From: Parachlamydiaceae bacterium
GTDB lineage: Bacteria; Chlamydiota; Chlamydiia; Chlamydiales; Parachlamydiaceae
Direction: 5' to 3'
Assembly: GCA_013817115.1 (NCBI GenBank)
Contig: JACDDG010000148.1
Span: 1 to 6,334 of the forward strand
DNA: 6,334 bases
Positions 1 through 4,972 of the stretch are shown here, piece by piece. A program made the translations under genes and the position numbers. How positions within the stretch are numbered: the stretch's first letter is position 1; every line of letters starts with the position of its first letter. The notes under the pieces were generated by a model that saw only the letters and a program-made list of their open reading frames with translations, was not told the origin of the DNA and searched no databases.

Positions 1-56
1 ATTTAATACGCCGAGCCTGATTGAGCCATTTTGAAGCTTTATAAAGCGATTTGAGG
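1..56. other. Left edge, no recognisable gene
   Basis: No reading frame can be defended here. Plus-strand frames are closed by stops. Two minus-strand frames stay open to the left edge, but they are short and match nothing I know. A perfect 12-bp palindrome, GCTTTATAAAGC, lies at 36-47. Confidence 0.4.
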
Positions 57-105
57 CAATGAATGTTGGAGCCTTACCCCTGGGGTAAATCTCCAACATC
101 CATTG
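57..105. repeat. Long nested inverted repeat (hairpin)
   Basis: The outer arms CAATG-A-ATGTTGGAG (57-71) and CTCCAACAT-C-CATTG (91-105) pair with one A/C mismatch. A second perfect stem, TTACCCC (74-80) and GGGGTAA (82-88), is nested inside around a single T. In total about 21 base pairs form within 49 bases. No T-run follows on either strand, so it is not a typical intrinsic terminator. It could be a palindromic intergenic repeat, a protein-binding site or the end of a lost element. Confidence 0.75.
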
Positions 106-257
106 AATTTCCTATCCTTTATAGATTCATTCCCTTAATAGTGTGAAGAAAATAAAACCAAATAGGTTGCCTGTTATTTCATTTGTACCTTAAGCTTCTT
201 AAAGGCTATGAGAGGCTATGAGACGCAGCATCGGAAAGGAACTCCGGGGTTGAGCTG
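106..257. other. Non-coding stretch with a small tandem repeat
   Basis: No gene is visible. The 10-base unit AGGCTATGAG occurs twice in direct tandem at 203-222. The stretch leads into the left arm of the inverted-repeat cassette. Confidence 0.4.
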
Positions 258-287
258 TATGGGCCTAATGTTGTTAAGAAAAAAATG
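258..287 (+). repeat. Left arm of the inverted repeat
   Basis: The arm runs from TATGGG through TTGTTAAGAAAAAAATG (271-287). Read against the reverse complement of 1015-1045, it differs at three positions and by one A in the A-run. Confidence 0.75.
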
Positions 288-324
288 ATATAACGAAAAA
301 ACGATAACAAAGAGCCACGGTCAC

Positions 325-465
325 AACGATAATAACGATAATAACGATATAACGATAATAACGATATAACGATATAACGATAATAACGATATAACGATAT
401 AACGATAATAACGATATAACGATATAACGATAATAACGATACAACGATATAACGATAACAACGAT
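325..465 (+). repeat. AACGAT hexamer array, 17 units
   Basis: Seventeen exact AACGAT hexamers begin every 6 to 9 bases from 325 to 465, separated mainly by AT or AAT. A higher-order unit is visible: spacings 9-8-8 give a 25-base repeat, tandem four times at 357-381, 382-406, 407-431 and 432-456, the last with one ATA to ACA change. A 25-base unit is not a multiple of three, so this is not a coding repeat. The spacing does not follow the DNA helical turn. Degenerate units lie at about 290-306. Confidence 0.9.
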
Positions 466-556
466 AACAACTTTAACAGTCTCTAGTCAAGAAGTCAGGG
501 AATGTACCGAATTTGTGAGTTCTCAATTATTTTTCCCAACTATTAGAAAAACCTTC

Positions 557-934
557 ATTGCTTTGCAATCTTTCCCCTCCAATTTCTTATTCAGAAATTC
601 TCTAACAACCGACTTGAATTCGAGCAACCTTTAAATAATTATATAATTGTGTTTGATACTCACGACTCAACATTCACAACATTTTAATTCCACAATTACG
701 TTTTCCTACAACCAAATCTGCATAATATCAGACCCATTACTTTGACTTTAAACATGACTTCATCAAGTCGTTCTACTTCCACCTCTAACTTCTGTGGTTC
801 ATAGCGTGCAAAAAGGCATTTTTGTAGACCCTTTAAAAAAAATCGTGGGCCAAGCTCATTCATGACCCCAAAACAGCAGTTCAGAATGGTTCTTGTCAAT
901 TCAGAATTAAGTATTTCTTGTCTTCTTCTTCCAT
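557..934 (-). pseudogene. GxxExxY family protein, multiply frameshifted
   Basis: Pieces of a GxxExxY-family protein (small proteins with a PD-(D/E)xK nuclease-like fold, function poorly known) appear in order across three minus-strand frames. They are: start ATG at 934 with MEEEDKKYL; then about 899-745 with LNCCFGVMNELGP and KLEVEVERLDEVMFK; then YADLVV (724-707); then VIVELK (699-682, the expected ExK core); then SREYQTQLYNYLKVA (667 downward); then KLE and RLQSN (585-557). At least four frame changes and internal stops separate them. The signature G-x-x-E-x-x-Y is itself lost: after NELGP the sequence reads RFFLKGL. The longest uninterrupted frame (899-696) begins at a TTG and is only the middle of the old protein. 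The ATG at 934 overlaps an AACGAT hexamer of the adjacent repeat. The gene is dead; the family call rests on motif order and is fairly firm. Confidence 0.7.
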
Positions 935-955
935 CGTTGATATTAACTCGTTTTT

Positions 956-1011
956 ATCGTTCTAATCGTTTTATCGTTCTAATCGTTTTATCGTTTTATC
1001 GTTTTATCGTT
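956..1011 (-). repeat. AACGAT hexamer array, 7 units, inverted
   Basis: ATCGTT, the reverse complement of AACGAT, occurs at 956, 965, 973, 982, 990, 998 and 1006. This is the same 8/9-base spacing as the left array but in the opposite orientation. One further copy lies at 933-938, overlapping the start codon of the decayed GxxExxY gene. Unit plus spacer here is AACGATAA or AACGATTAG, so it can pair with the left array over most positions. Confidence 0.85.
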
Positions 1012-1014
1012 TTT

Positions 1015-1045
1015 CATTTTTTTTCTTAACAATAGTAGACCCATA
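1015..1045 (-). repeat. Right arm of the inverted repeat
   Basis: The reverse complement reads TATGGG, then TTGTTAAGAAAAAAAATG, matching 258-287 except for three substitutions and one extra A. Beyond 1045 the similarity fades. Confidence 0.75.
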
Positions 1046-1150
1046 TCGTACTTCTAGACCGGTCTTATCAGAGAGCATGATCGAATTTCATCCTATAACC
1101 CATACGGCAAGGGAAGGCAGGGGATGGCATATGAATATCAGTATCCTAAA

Positions 1151-1180
1151 TTTGTTGCTAAAATAAAGATTTTGTCACTA
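1151..1180. promoter_or_regulatory. Two TTTGTCACTA-type boxes, 20 bases apart
   Basis: TTTGTTGCTA (1151-1160) and TTTGTCACTA (1171-1180) match the boxes in front of the Fic gene in sequence, orientation and spacing. They lie just past the 3' end of the unknown minus-strand gene. On the minus strand they are followed by an ATG at about 1132 that opens only about 20 codons. They may be the remains of a second copy of that operator, perhaps in front of a lost gene. The remainder of 1046-1193 shows no gene. Confidence 0.5.
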
Positions 1181-1193
1181 TAGATTGCCGTTT

Positions 1194-2254
1194 CTATTCT
1201 AACATGTAATCGGAGACCGTTTTTTGCTTCTGAAACTGAAGATCAACCGTTGAATTGCGTTGAAATGTCGAAATTTGATCTGCTGTTACACCCTTGTATA
1301 CTAAATTACTTTCTAAACCCAAGTTAAATTTCATGTGGATTAAAAGCCAATTACTCCTCAGATAATTATTGTTTTTAACGGCATCCAAAATCACTAGTTC
1401 TGCAATCGGATTTAGACGTCCTTCGATAATTATTCCATTTAATGCCCAAAATTCCTTAAGGCCATTAAGAGTTTTTTTGCCTTTGATATTTTCTAAATTG
1501 TTAGCAAAGTAATTAATAAAATGATTTTCAGGGAAACTTTCAAAAACAAGATAGGAAAGGGGTGGATGAATGATACTTATACAGCAAAATAATTGACGAA
1601 ATGCTTGTTCTTGGTCATTCATTTCAGTGATACCTTGAAAAAAAGCATGCCTTTGTTCATCAGAAAACGTTGTAATCAAATCATTTAAAATAGGATCATG
1701 GACTCCCTCAATAGACTCTCTCAAATGGAATACATTTTTTTTAGTATAATCTCTTACTTGATTGGGTGTTAATAGCTTGATCGTTTGTTTTATAGGCTCG
1801 CAAACCTTAAATTCTCCAGTCATGAAATAATGGTTAAGTTCATCTTCTGAATAGATCCCCTTGAGATTTTGTTCTAATTTGTGAGCCTTCTCTTCCAATG
1901 TTGCAAAAAATGGTAAAGTAAACTCTTTTTCTTCTGCATTTTTTTCATACTGACATATTAATAGATTCAGCTTACCCGCAACAAGAATACATTCAGAAGA
2001 ACTTATTATTGATTGTAAGTTTTCAGAAGCTATTTTCACAAATTCTTTTAAATTAATTCGATTTTCAGGTTTTTTTAAGTGATTTTCATACTGAGATCTT
2101 AAACTGTTCATCATTTGACTAAGAGCTTCACCCTGTAAATGTCCTTTGAATTTTAAACAATATTCAATATTGTTATAAATTTGATTTTGTAATCCGGGTC
2201 GCAAAAAGCTAGGAAATCGTCAAACTTACTAATATAAGTATTTATATTATCCAT
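1194..2254 (-). CDS. Unknown protein, frameshifted near its start
   Basis: I do not recognise this protein. The body (2204 down to the TAG at 1194) is 336 codons, looks soluble and largely helical, with no signal peptide or membrane segment. Its own frame has no good start: the only candidate is a TTG at 2204 without a Shine-Dalgarno, and a TGA lies in frame at 2222-2220. One frame over, ATG at 2254 has a strong Shine-Dalgarno and a good promoter upstream, and encodes MDNINTYISKFDDFLAF before running out of frame at five A's (2203-2207; T's on the coding strand). One extra base there joins the two into a 353-residue protein. As given, translation from 2254 ends after about 33 codons. Either the gene is freshly inactivated, or the base was lost in sequencing or assembly, or the tract slips. 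The gene appears to be transcribed alone. Confidence 0.7.
2203..2207 (-). other. Frameshift site in a run of five A's
   Basis: The frame with the ATG and ribosome binding site (from 2254) and the frame of the long body meet at this homopolymer. Six A's instead of five would restore one continuous gene. No classical slippery heptamer is present, so a DNA-level deletion or a read error is more likely than programmed frameshifting. Confidence 0.7.
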
Positions 2255-2262
2255 AATTATAT

Positions 2263-2269
2263 CCCCCTT
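2263..2269 (-). promoter_or_regulatory. Strong Shine-Dalgarno for the ATG at 2254
   Basis: The minus strand reads AAGGGGG, eight bases before the ATG at 2254. This settles 2254, not the TTG at 2204, as the original start of the unknown gene. Confidence 0.7.
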
Positions 2270-2310
2270 CTAAACGCTTAGCCTCTACTTATATTATTGT
2301 TAGATATTTT

Positions 2311-2338
2311 ATTATAATGCAATAGTTATGATAACGAA
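2311..2338 (-). promoter_or_regulatory. Sigma70-type promoter of the unknown gene
   Basis: On the minus strand a perfect -10 TATAAT (2316-2311) is preceded 16 bases upstream by TTCGTT (2338-2333), a weak -35. Transcription would start near 2304, giving a leader of about 50 bases before the Shine-Dalgarno and ATG at 2254. Confidence 0.5.
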
Positions 2339-2358
2339 CAAAAAGAAACAAGGCTAGA

Positions 2359-2409
2359 AAAACAAAAAAATCACATGTTATTTTTTGTCTACACATGTTT
2401 TTTTTGTTT
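2359..2409. terminator. A/T-rich bidirectional hairpin terminator
   Basis: The left arm runs through ACAAAAAAA into CACATGT (about 2362-2378). The right arm is ACATGTTTTTTTTGTTT (2393-2409). The arms pair, giving a stem with a T-run on either strand. It sits beside the tRNA-like fragment exactly as the terminator at 4204-4233 sits beside the intact tRNA-Ser. Confidence 0.5.
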
Positions 2410-2410
2410 A

Positions 2411-2445
2411 AATGATGGATGATTCGAATCCACTGACTGTGCGAA
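2411..2445 (-). pseudogene. Decayed tRNA-Ser 3'-half fragment
   Basis: Compared with the intact tRNA-Ser (plus-strand text from 4240), this piece shares aatgatgga, lacks several acceptor-stem bases, then continues with attcgaa-ccac-ga-c, which is the T loop and T stem. No matching 5' half, anticodon arm or acceptor partner is found up to 2527, so it is not a working tRNA. Similarity continues outward through the terminator and a CTAGAAAA-CAAAAA stretch (2354-2368, matching 4194-4208). This is a duplicated tRNA 3' end, possibly an old attachment site. The remainder, 2446-2527, shows nothing I can name. Confidence 0.5.
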
Positions 2446-2527
2446 AGAACAATCTATTATTTTTGTTATTGATGTCATTCTATGAAACCTACCCTTATTG
2501 TGATTTAAGGACAGTTACATATTCGAT

Positions 2528-3901
2528 TTATTCCCACATATTTCGCCATGCGCTATATTCTGAATATCTGAGCCGATACCGGGCGTAATTGCCCTCATGC
2601 AAAGACATGATTTCGGTTTCGACAACCTCGATAAATCGCATTTTCACCTCAGAAGGCACAGCCTCAATAGCTGATCGCTTAATAAACTCGACAGCGGTAT
2701 TGCGATTCATCTGATTTCGTACAATACTTACTACAGTTTCCCTAATTAGCTCTCGATAGCGGATGCGAAAAGGATCCGGCTCACTAAGCTCTCTTCGTTT
2801 TACAGAATAATGCAAACAAGAACGTTCGTAAGCCCATACAAAGACATCTCTAAGTAATTCGATACGATTAAGTTCATAGACCCCCATTAACCCTTGAACA
2901 TAAATTTGTACTGGAACATCCACAAATGATAACGGAGATAAATTAAGTAGGATTAGGGGTATATTCGCGACCAAACGTGAAACTCGCTTATTCACATCCT
3001 CAAATGGCTGAAGATAAGGTAAATGCACCATCAAGAAAAAAGCTTGTTCAAAAGGATCACGAATTTTGCTAGCCTTATCTACGATCTGTTGAAAACATTC
3101 TTCTATAAGTTGAGGAATTCCTAGTGGGTTGTACACGCTTTTCCCTATTCCTACTGGGATAGAACGTAAACGGCCACAAGCTTCAGGATTTCCAAGCAGA
3201 TCGTTTGAAAGAATAGCATGCAAATTTAGGATAGTACGTCTATTGATCCCGACACCACTTCCTGAGTACACTAAAAACTCAATCGCTTCTTTGTGATTGA
3301 GGATCATCTGCGCTTCCTTTAAGTCTTTGCCTTCAACAATCTCACTAAGCTTAAGTAATCGTTCTGTCTCTAGCAAAGAATAGGTGTTTCCCTCCAAACG
3401 GCTAGAGTTCCAAGATAAATCTATAAGCAATCGACTTAAAATTTGTCTTGCATAAGTACCCGCAGGAAGATCGCCATAAGAGCCTCCTTTTTCCATAAGA
3501 TGTCGCCGAGTAACCTCTGACAGATAATTTGTCTTATTAGGCTGGTACCGATCAAGGAATTCACGATTATATCCCACAGGCAAGCGTAAATGAATAGGCT
3601 CTAGTACCAACCCTCTTACGCTCTCTGCCTCCGCAGACAAGGGTATGCCAAATTCATTTTTTTTTACCATGGACATAGTGGATGCAGTAGCAGGATCTCT
3701 TGGTAATCGATATCGTCTTGCGCGAGAGACCCCTTCAACAATTAAACGCTTTTCCTCAACTAGCGTAGCAAGGCGACGTTGCAAGGTACGTACATGATTT
3801 ACAGGCCATTTCAGCGCTTTTCTAATCTCCTCAAGAGATGCACCGTTAGGGAAATTAGCCATATTCGATAATATAGCATCATGCTCTTGTTGTATTTTCA
3901 T
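2528..3901 (-). CDS. Fic-domain protein with N-terminal winged helix
   Basis: This intact 457-residue protein starts at an ATG (3901) with only a weak GGA upstream. Residues 1-67 look like a winged helix DNA-binding domain. SSRLEG (166-171) fits the Fic inhibitory motif [S/T]xxxE[G/N], placed N-terminal to the catalytic core as in class II Fic proteins. The RSIPVGIG to YNPL region (246-259) fits the flap before the active site. The Fic core motif, normally HPFx(D/E)GNGRxxR, reads QPFEDVNKRVSR (298-309): the catalytic His is Gln298, the first Gly is Val303 and the second Gly is Lys305, while Phe300, Asp302, Asn304, Arg306 and Arg309 remain. Classical Fic proteins transfer AMP from ATP to a hydroxyl side chain and need that His, so ordinary AMPylation is doubtful; I recall a subgroup with this Gln, but cannot check it. 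The repeated boxes just upstream suggest autoregulation. The C-terminal region after about 360 is helical and unassigned. The gene stands alone between the two tRNA-Ser-related repeats. Confidence 0.9.
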   Translation of the reverse strand: MKIQQEHDAILSNMANFPNGASLEEIRKALKWPVNHVRTLQRRLATLVEEKRLIVEGVSRARRYRLPRDPATASTMSMVKKNEFGIPLSAEAESVRGLVLEPIHLRLPVGYNREFLDRYQPNKTNYLSEVTRRHLMEKGGSYGDLPAGTYARQILSRLLIDLSWNSSRLEGNTYSLLETERLLKLSEIVEGKDLKEAQMILNHKEAIEFLVYSGSGVGINRRTILNLHAILSNDLLGNPEACGRLRSIPVGIGKSVYNPLGIPQLIEECFQQIVDKASKIRDPFEQAFFLMVHLPYLQPFEDVNKRVSRLVANIPLILLNLSPLSFVDVPVQIYVQGLMGVYELNRIELLRDVFVWAYERSCLHYSVKRRELSEPDPFRIRYRELIRETVVSIVRNQMNRNTAVEFIKRSAIEAVPSEVKMRFIEVVETEIMSLHEGNYARYRLRYSEYSAWRNMWE

Positions 3902-3930
3902 ATGTCCATTTTTTTTAAATCTTCATCTTA

Positions 3931-4053
3931 TTTTGTCACTAAACCATATTTTTGTCACTATAACAACATATCTTGTCACTAAACATCGAATTCTGTCACT
4001 AATTGTCCCGTTTTGTCATTAAAATAGAGTTACTAAAACATTTTTTGTCACTA
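3931..4053 (-). promoter_or_regulatory. TAGTGACAAAA box array upstream of the Fic gene
   Basis: On the minus strand the box TAGTGACAAAA, or a one-base variant, occurs at 3931-3941, 3950-3960, 3971-3981, 3991-4001, 4011-4021 and 4043-4053. The first five are 19 to 21 bases apart, about two helical turns, so they face the same side of the DNA; the sixth is 32 bases further. A partial GTTACTA lies at 4029-4035. The array begins 30 bases before the Fic start codon. The likely role is an operator bound by the Fic protein's own winged helix; an iteron-like origin is the alternative, but no replication gene is present. No clear -10/-35 pair could be singled out within it. Confidence 0.65.
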
Positions 4054-4203
4054 TTTTTTTGTCGTTTTGACCAGAACTTTCTCAACGCTGTCGTTGAAAA
4101 TAATTAAAATGCAGAAAAATAATTAAACAGAAAAAAAAACAAATAGAAAGTCTAATATAATTCTACTTAATCTTAAGAACTCAAAAAATGAGCCTAGAAA
4201 AGC
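4054..4203. other. Gene-free gap between box array and tRNA terminator
   Basis: Apart from the repeat-related CTAGAAAA-CAAAAA at its right end (4194-4208), I see no gene, RNA or strong structure in this very AT-rich stretch. Confidence 0.4.
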
Positions 4204-4233
4204 AAAAACCACAACCTATTAGTTGTGGTTTTT
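4204..4233 (-). terminator. Intrinsic terminator after tRNA-Ser
   Basis: AAAAACCACAAC (4204-4215) and GTTGTGGTTTTT (4222-4233) form a perfect 12-bp stem around a 6-base loop, ending in a T-run on both strands. It begins 11 bases after the tRNA 3' end and can act in both directions. Confidence 0.85.
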
Positions 4234-4244
4234 AAATAAAATGA

Positions 4245-4331
4245 TGGAAGAGGTAGGATTCGAACCCACGGACCCCGTGAAGGGCCTTCTGTTTTCAAGA
4301 CAGACGCATTCGGCCACTCTGCCACTCTTCC
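4245..4331 (-). tRNA. tRNA-Ser (anticodon UGA)
   Basis: Read on the minus strand, acceptor GGAAGAG pairs with CTCTTCC, D stem GCA with TGC, anticodon stem TCTGT with ACAGA around CTTGAAA (anticodon TGA), and T stem GTGGG with CCTAC around TTCGAAT. A long variable arm of about 18 bases with a CCC/GGG stem confirms a class II tRNA and therefore serine, reading UCA codons. The D loop has its GG pair. CCA is not encoded; the 3' end continues A-TCATTT, so CCA must be added by nucleotidyltransferase. Position 73 would be A, whereas bacterial serine tRNAs usually carry G. A promoter precedes it and a terminator follows at once, so it is a single-gene unit. Confidence 0.95.
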
Positions 4332-4348
4332 TTTAAGGCGATAGCAGC

Positions 4349-4377
4349 ATATTAACGTAACGCTAAAATTTACGCAA
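4349..4377 (-). promoter_or_regulatory. Promoter of tRNA-Ser
   Basis: On the minus strand TTGCGT (4377-4372) and TAATAT (4354-4349) are separated by exactly 17 bases. The -10 ends 17 bases before the tRNA 5' end, as expected for a short tRNA leader. Confidence 0.7.
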
Positions 4378-4505
4378 GCGTTATTTCTCAAAAATAGTAT
4401 TGTTAATAAAAAAACGTGTAAGGGTAGGTACAAAGTATCATTAGTCCTAAATCCAATACTATTTTCACAAAAAAATTCATCTTCTGCACTGTAAATTGAC
4501 CTTAA

Positions 4506-4534
4506 TTAAAAAATTAAAAAAATAGTGTTATGCT
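4506..4534 (+). promoter_or_regulatory. Candidate promoter of the interrupted plus-strand gene
   Basis: TTAAAA (4506-4511), a 17-base spacer and TATGCT (4529-4534) with an upstream TG giving TGTTATGCT, an extended -10. Transcription would start near 4541, about 75 bases before the original start codon at 4615. The remainder of 4378-4614 has no gene. Confidence 0.4.
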
Positions 4535-4606
4535 AATTTATTAATTTCTGTGATAATAAAGTAAAAGGGGCCTTAACAGTCAAATAATAAACTAAATCTA
4601 CTTTTC

Positions 4607-4611
4607 GAGGG
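4607..4611 (+). promoter_or_regulatory. Shine-Dalgarno for the original start at 4615
   Basis: GAGGG lies three bases before the ATG at 4615, a tight but usable spacing. It supports 4615 as the start of the gene before the element inserted. Confidence 0.4.
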
Positions 4612-4620
4612 CTTATGAAA

Positions 4621-4628
4621 ACAAAACA
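4621..4628 (+). repeat. Target site duplication, left copy
   Basis: ACAAAACA lies directly against the left terminal repeat and is identical to 4931-4938 directly after the right terminal repeat. Confidence 0.85.
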
Positions 4629-4650
4629 GGTTCATCGGAAATTATAGGGC
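4629..4650 (+). repeat. Left terminal inverted repeat
   Basis: Its outer end is GGTTCATCGG. It pairs with 4909-4930 over 21 of 22 positions. Confidence 0.9.
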
Positions 4651-4720
4651 TTTTCAGAGAGAAGGTCTGTTGCGCAGAATGAAATTGGCTAATATAGTAT
4701 TTAAATTGAAATAATAAGAA

Positions 4721-4775
4721 TGAAGCAGACAATATGCGAACTTACTGATCAAAGGAAGTCCGCATGTCTGCTTCA
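4721..4775. repeat. Internal hairpin of the insertion element
   Basis: TGAAGCAGACA (4721-4731) and TGTCTGCTTCA (4765-4775) form a perfect 11-bp stem. After a short bulge the stem continues with TGCG-ACTT on the left against AAGT-CGCA on the right. The loop is about ten bases. Confidence 0.7.
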
Positions 4776-4890
4776 ATGCTCCATAATGCACATAAGGTGC
4801 GGGGAGTTCAATATAAAAGCATGGTTATAGGGATATGGAGTATTTTAAGTTAAGACTTTACCATCTCCATACACAGAAATCCGAACTAAT

Positions 4891-4918
4891 TTGATAAATT
4901 AAAAATGCGCCCTATGAT
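4891..4918 (+). promoter_or_regulatory. Outward promoter in the element's right end
   Basis: TTGATA (4891-4896) and TATGAT (4913-4918) are 16 bases apart, each one base from the sigma70 consensus. The -10 lies inside the right terminal repeat. Transcription would start near 4925 and run straight into the rest of the interrupted gene, about 48 bases before the ATG at 4973. Confidence 0.5.
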
Positions 4919-4930
4919 TTCCGATGAACC
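4909..4930 (-). repeat. Right terminal inverted repeat
   Basis: This is the reverse complement of 4629-4650 with one T/C difference. It contains the -10 box of the outward promoter. Confidence 0.9.
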
Positions 4931-4938
4931 ACAAAACA
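4931..4938 (+). repeat. Target site duplication, right copy
   Basis: ACAAAACA, identical to 4621-4628. Together the two copies mark the exact insertion point. Confidence 0.85.
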
Positions 4939-4972
4939 TCGAAATTCACATGCATCACATTCACCAACAGTA

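Larger units (their letters stand above)
258..1045. mobile_element. Inverted-repeat cassette around a decayed GxxExxY gene
   Basis: Two arms in opposite orientation (258-287 and 1015-1045) are nearly identical. Each leads inward into an array of AACGAT units, and the arrays face each other around about 490 bases holding a degraded GxxExxY-family gene. This nested symmetry suggests one unit that moved or arose as a whole. No transposase is present and no target duplication could be recognised outside the arms. An alternative reading is an RNA-level element: a minus-strand transcript would fold the two arrays against each other, as in rRNA intervening sequences. The symmetry is seen directly; mobility is inferred. 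Confidence 0.45.
4629..4930. mobile_element. 302-bp non-autonomous insertion element (MITE-like)
   Basis: The ends 4629-4650 and 4909-4930 are 22-bp inverted repeats with a single mismatch; they begin GGTTCATCGG and end ATAGGGC, with T or C at position 15. They are flanked by a perfect 8-bp direct duplication. No transposase frame fits in 302 bp, so it must have been moved in trans by a related full-length element. An internal hairpin occupies 4721-4775 and a smaller inverted pair, TATGGAG and CTCCATA, lies near 4835-4872. Several families make 8-bp duplications (ISL3, IS66 and IS1595 among them); the GG start slightly favours ISL3, but I cannot assign it. It inserted after codon 5 of the gene at 4615. 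Confidence 0.9.

Noticed and set aside
1..70. Minus-strand frames open to the left edge as a partial gene
   Set aside because: Two frames are open over only about 60-70 bases, neither resembles a known protein, and one begins inside the hairpin; not supportable.
325..465. AACGAT array as a CRISPR array
   Set aside because: Units are 6-9 bases with no unique spacers of 25-40 bases, and no cas genes are present.
696..899. 67-codon open frame as an independent small gene
   Set aside because: It starts at a TTG without a ribosome binding site, and its sequence is the middle of a GxxExxY protein whose ends lie in other frames; it is annotated as part of the pseudogene.
1090..1134. ATG-initiated minus-strand frame of about 20 codons below the orphan boxes
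   Set aside because: It is too short and stops quickly, with no recognisable product; mentioned only as a possible remnant.
2411..2500. A complete second tRNA gene
   Set aside because: No acceptor partner, anticodon arm or D arm can be folded; only the T-arm region resembles tRNA-Ser.
3931..4053. TAGTGACAAAA boxes as iterons of a plasmid origin
   Set aside because: No replication or partition gene is in the window, and the boxes sit directly upstream of a gene with its own DNA-binding domain; kept only as an alternative.
4194..4433. 79-codon open frame on the minus strand
   Set aside because: It reads straight through the tRNA-Ser gene and its terminator; the RVAEWPNASVLKTEGPS segment is translated tRNA sequence, a common false gene.
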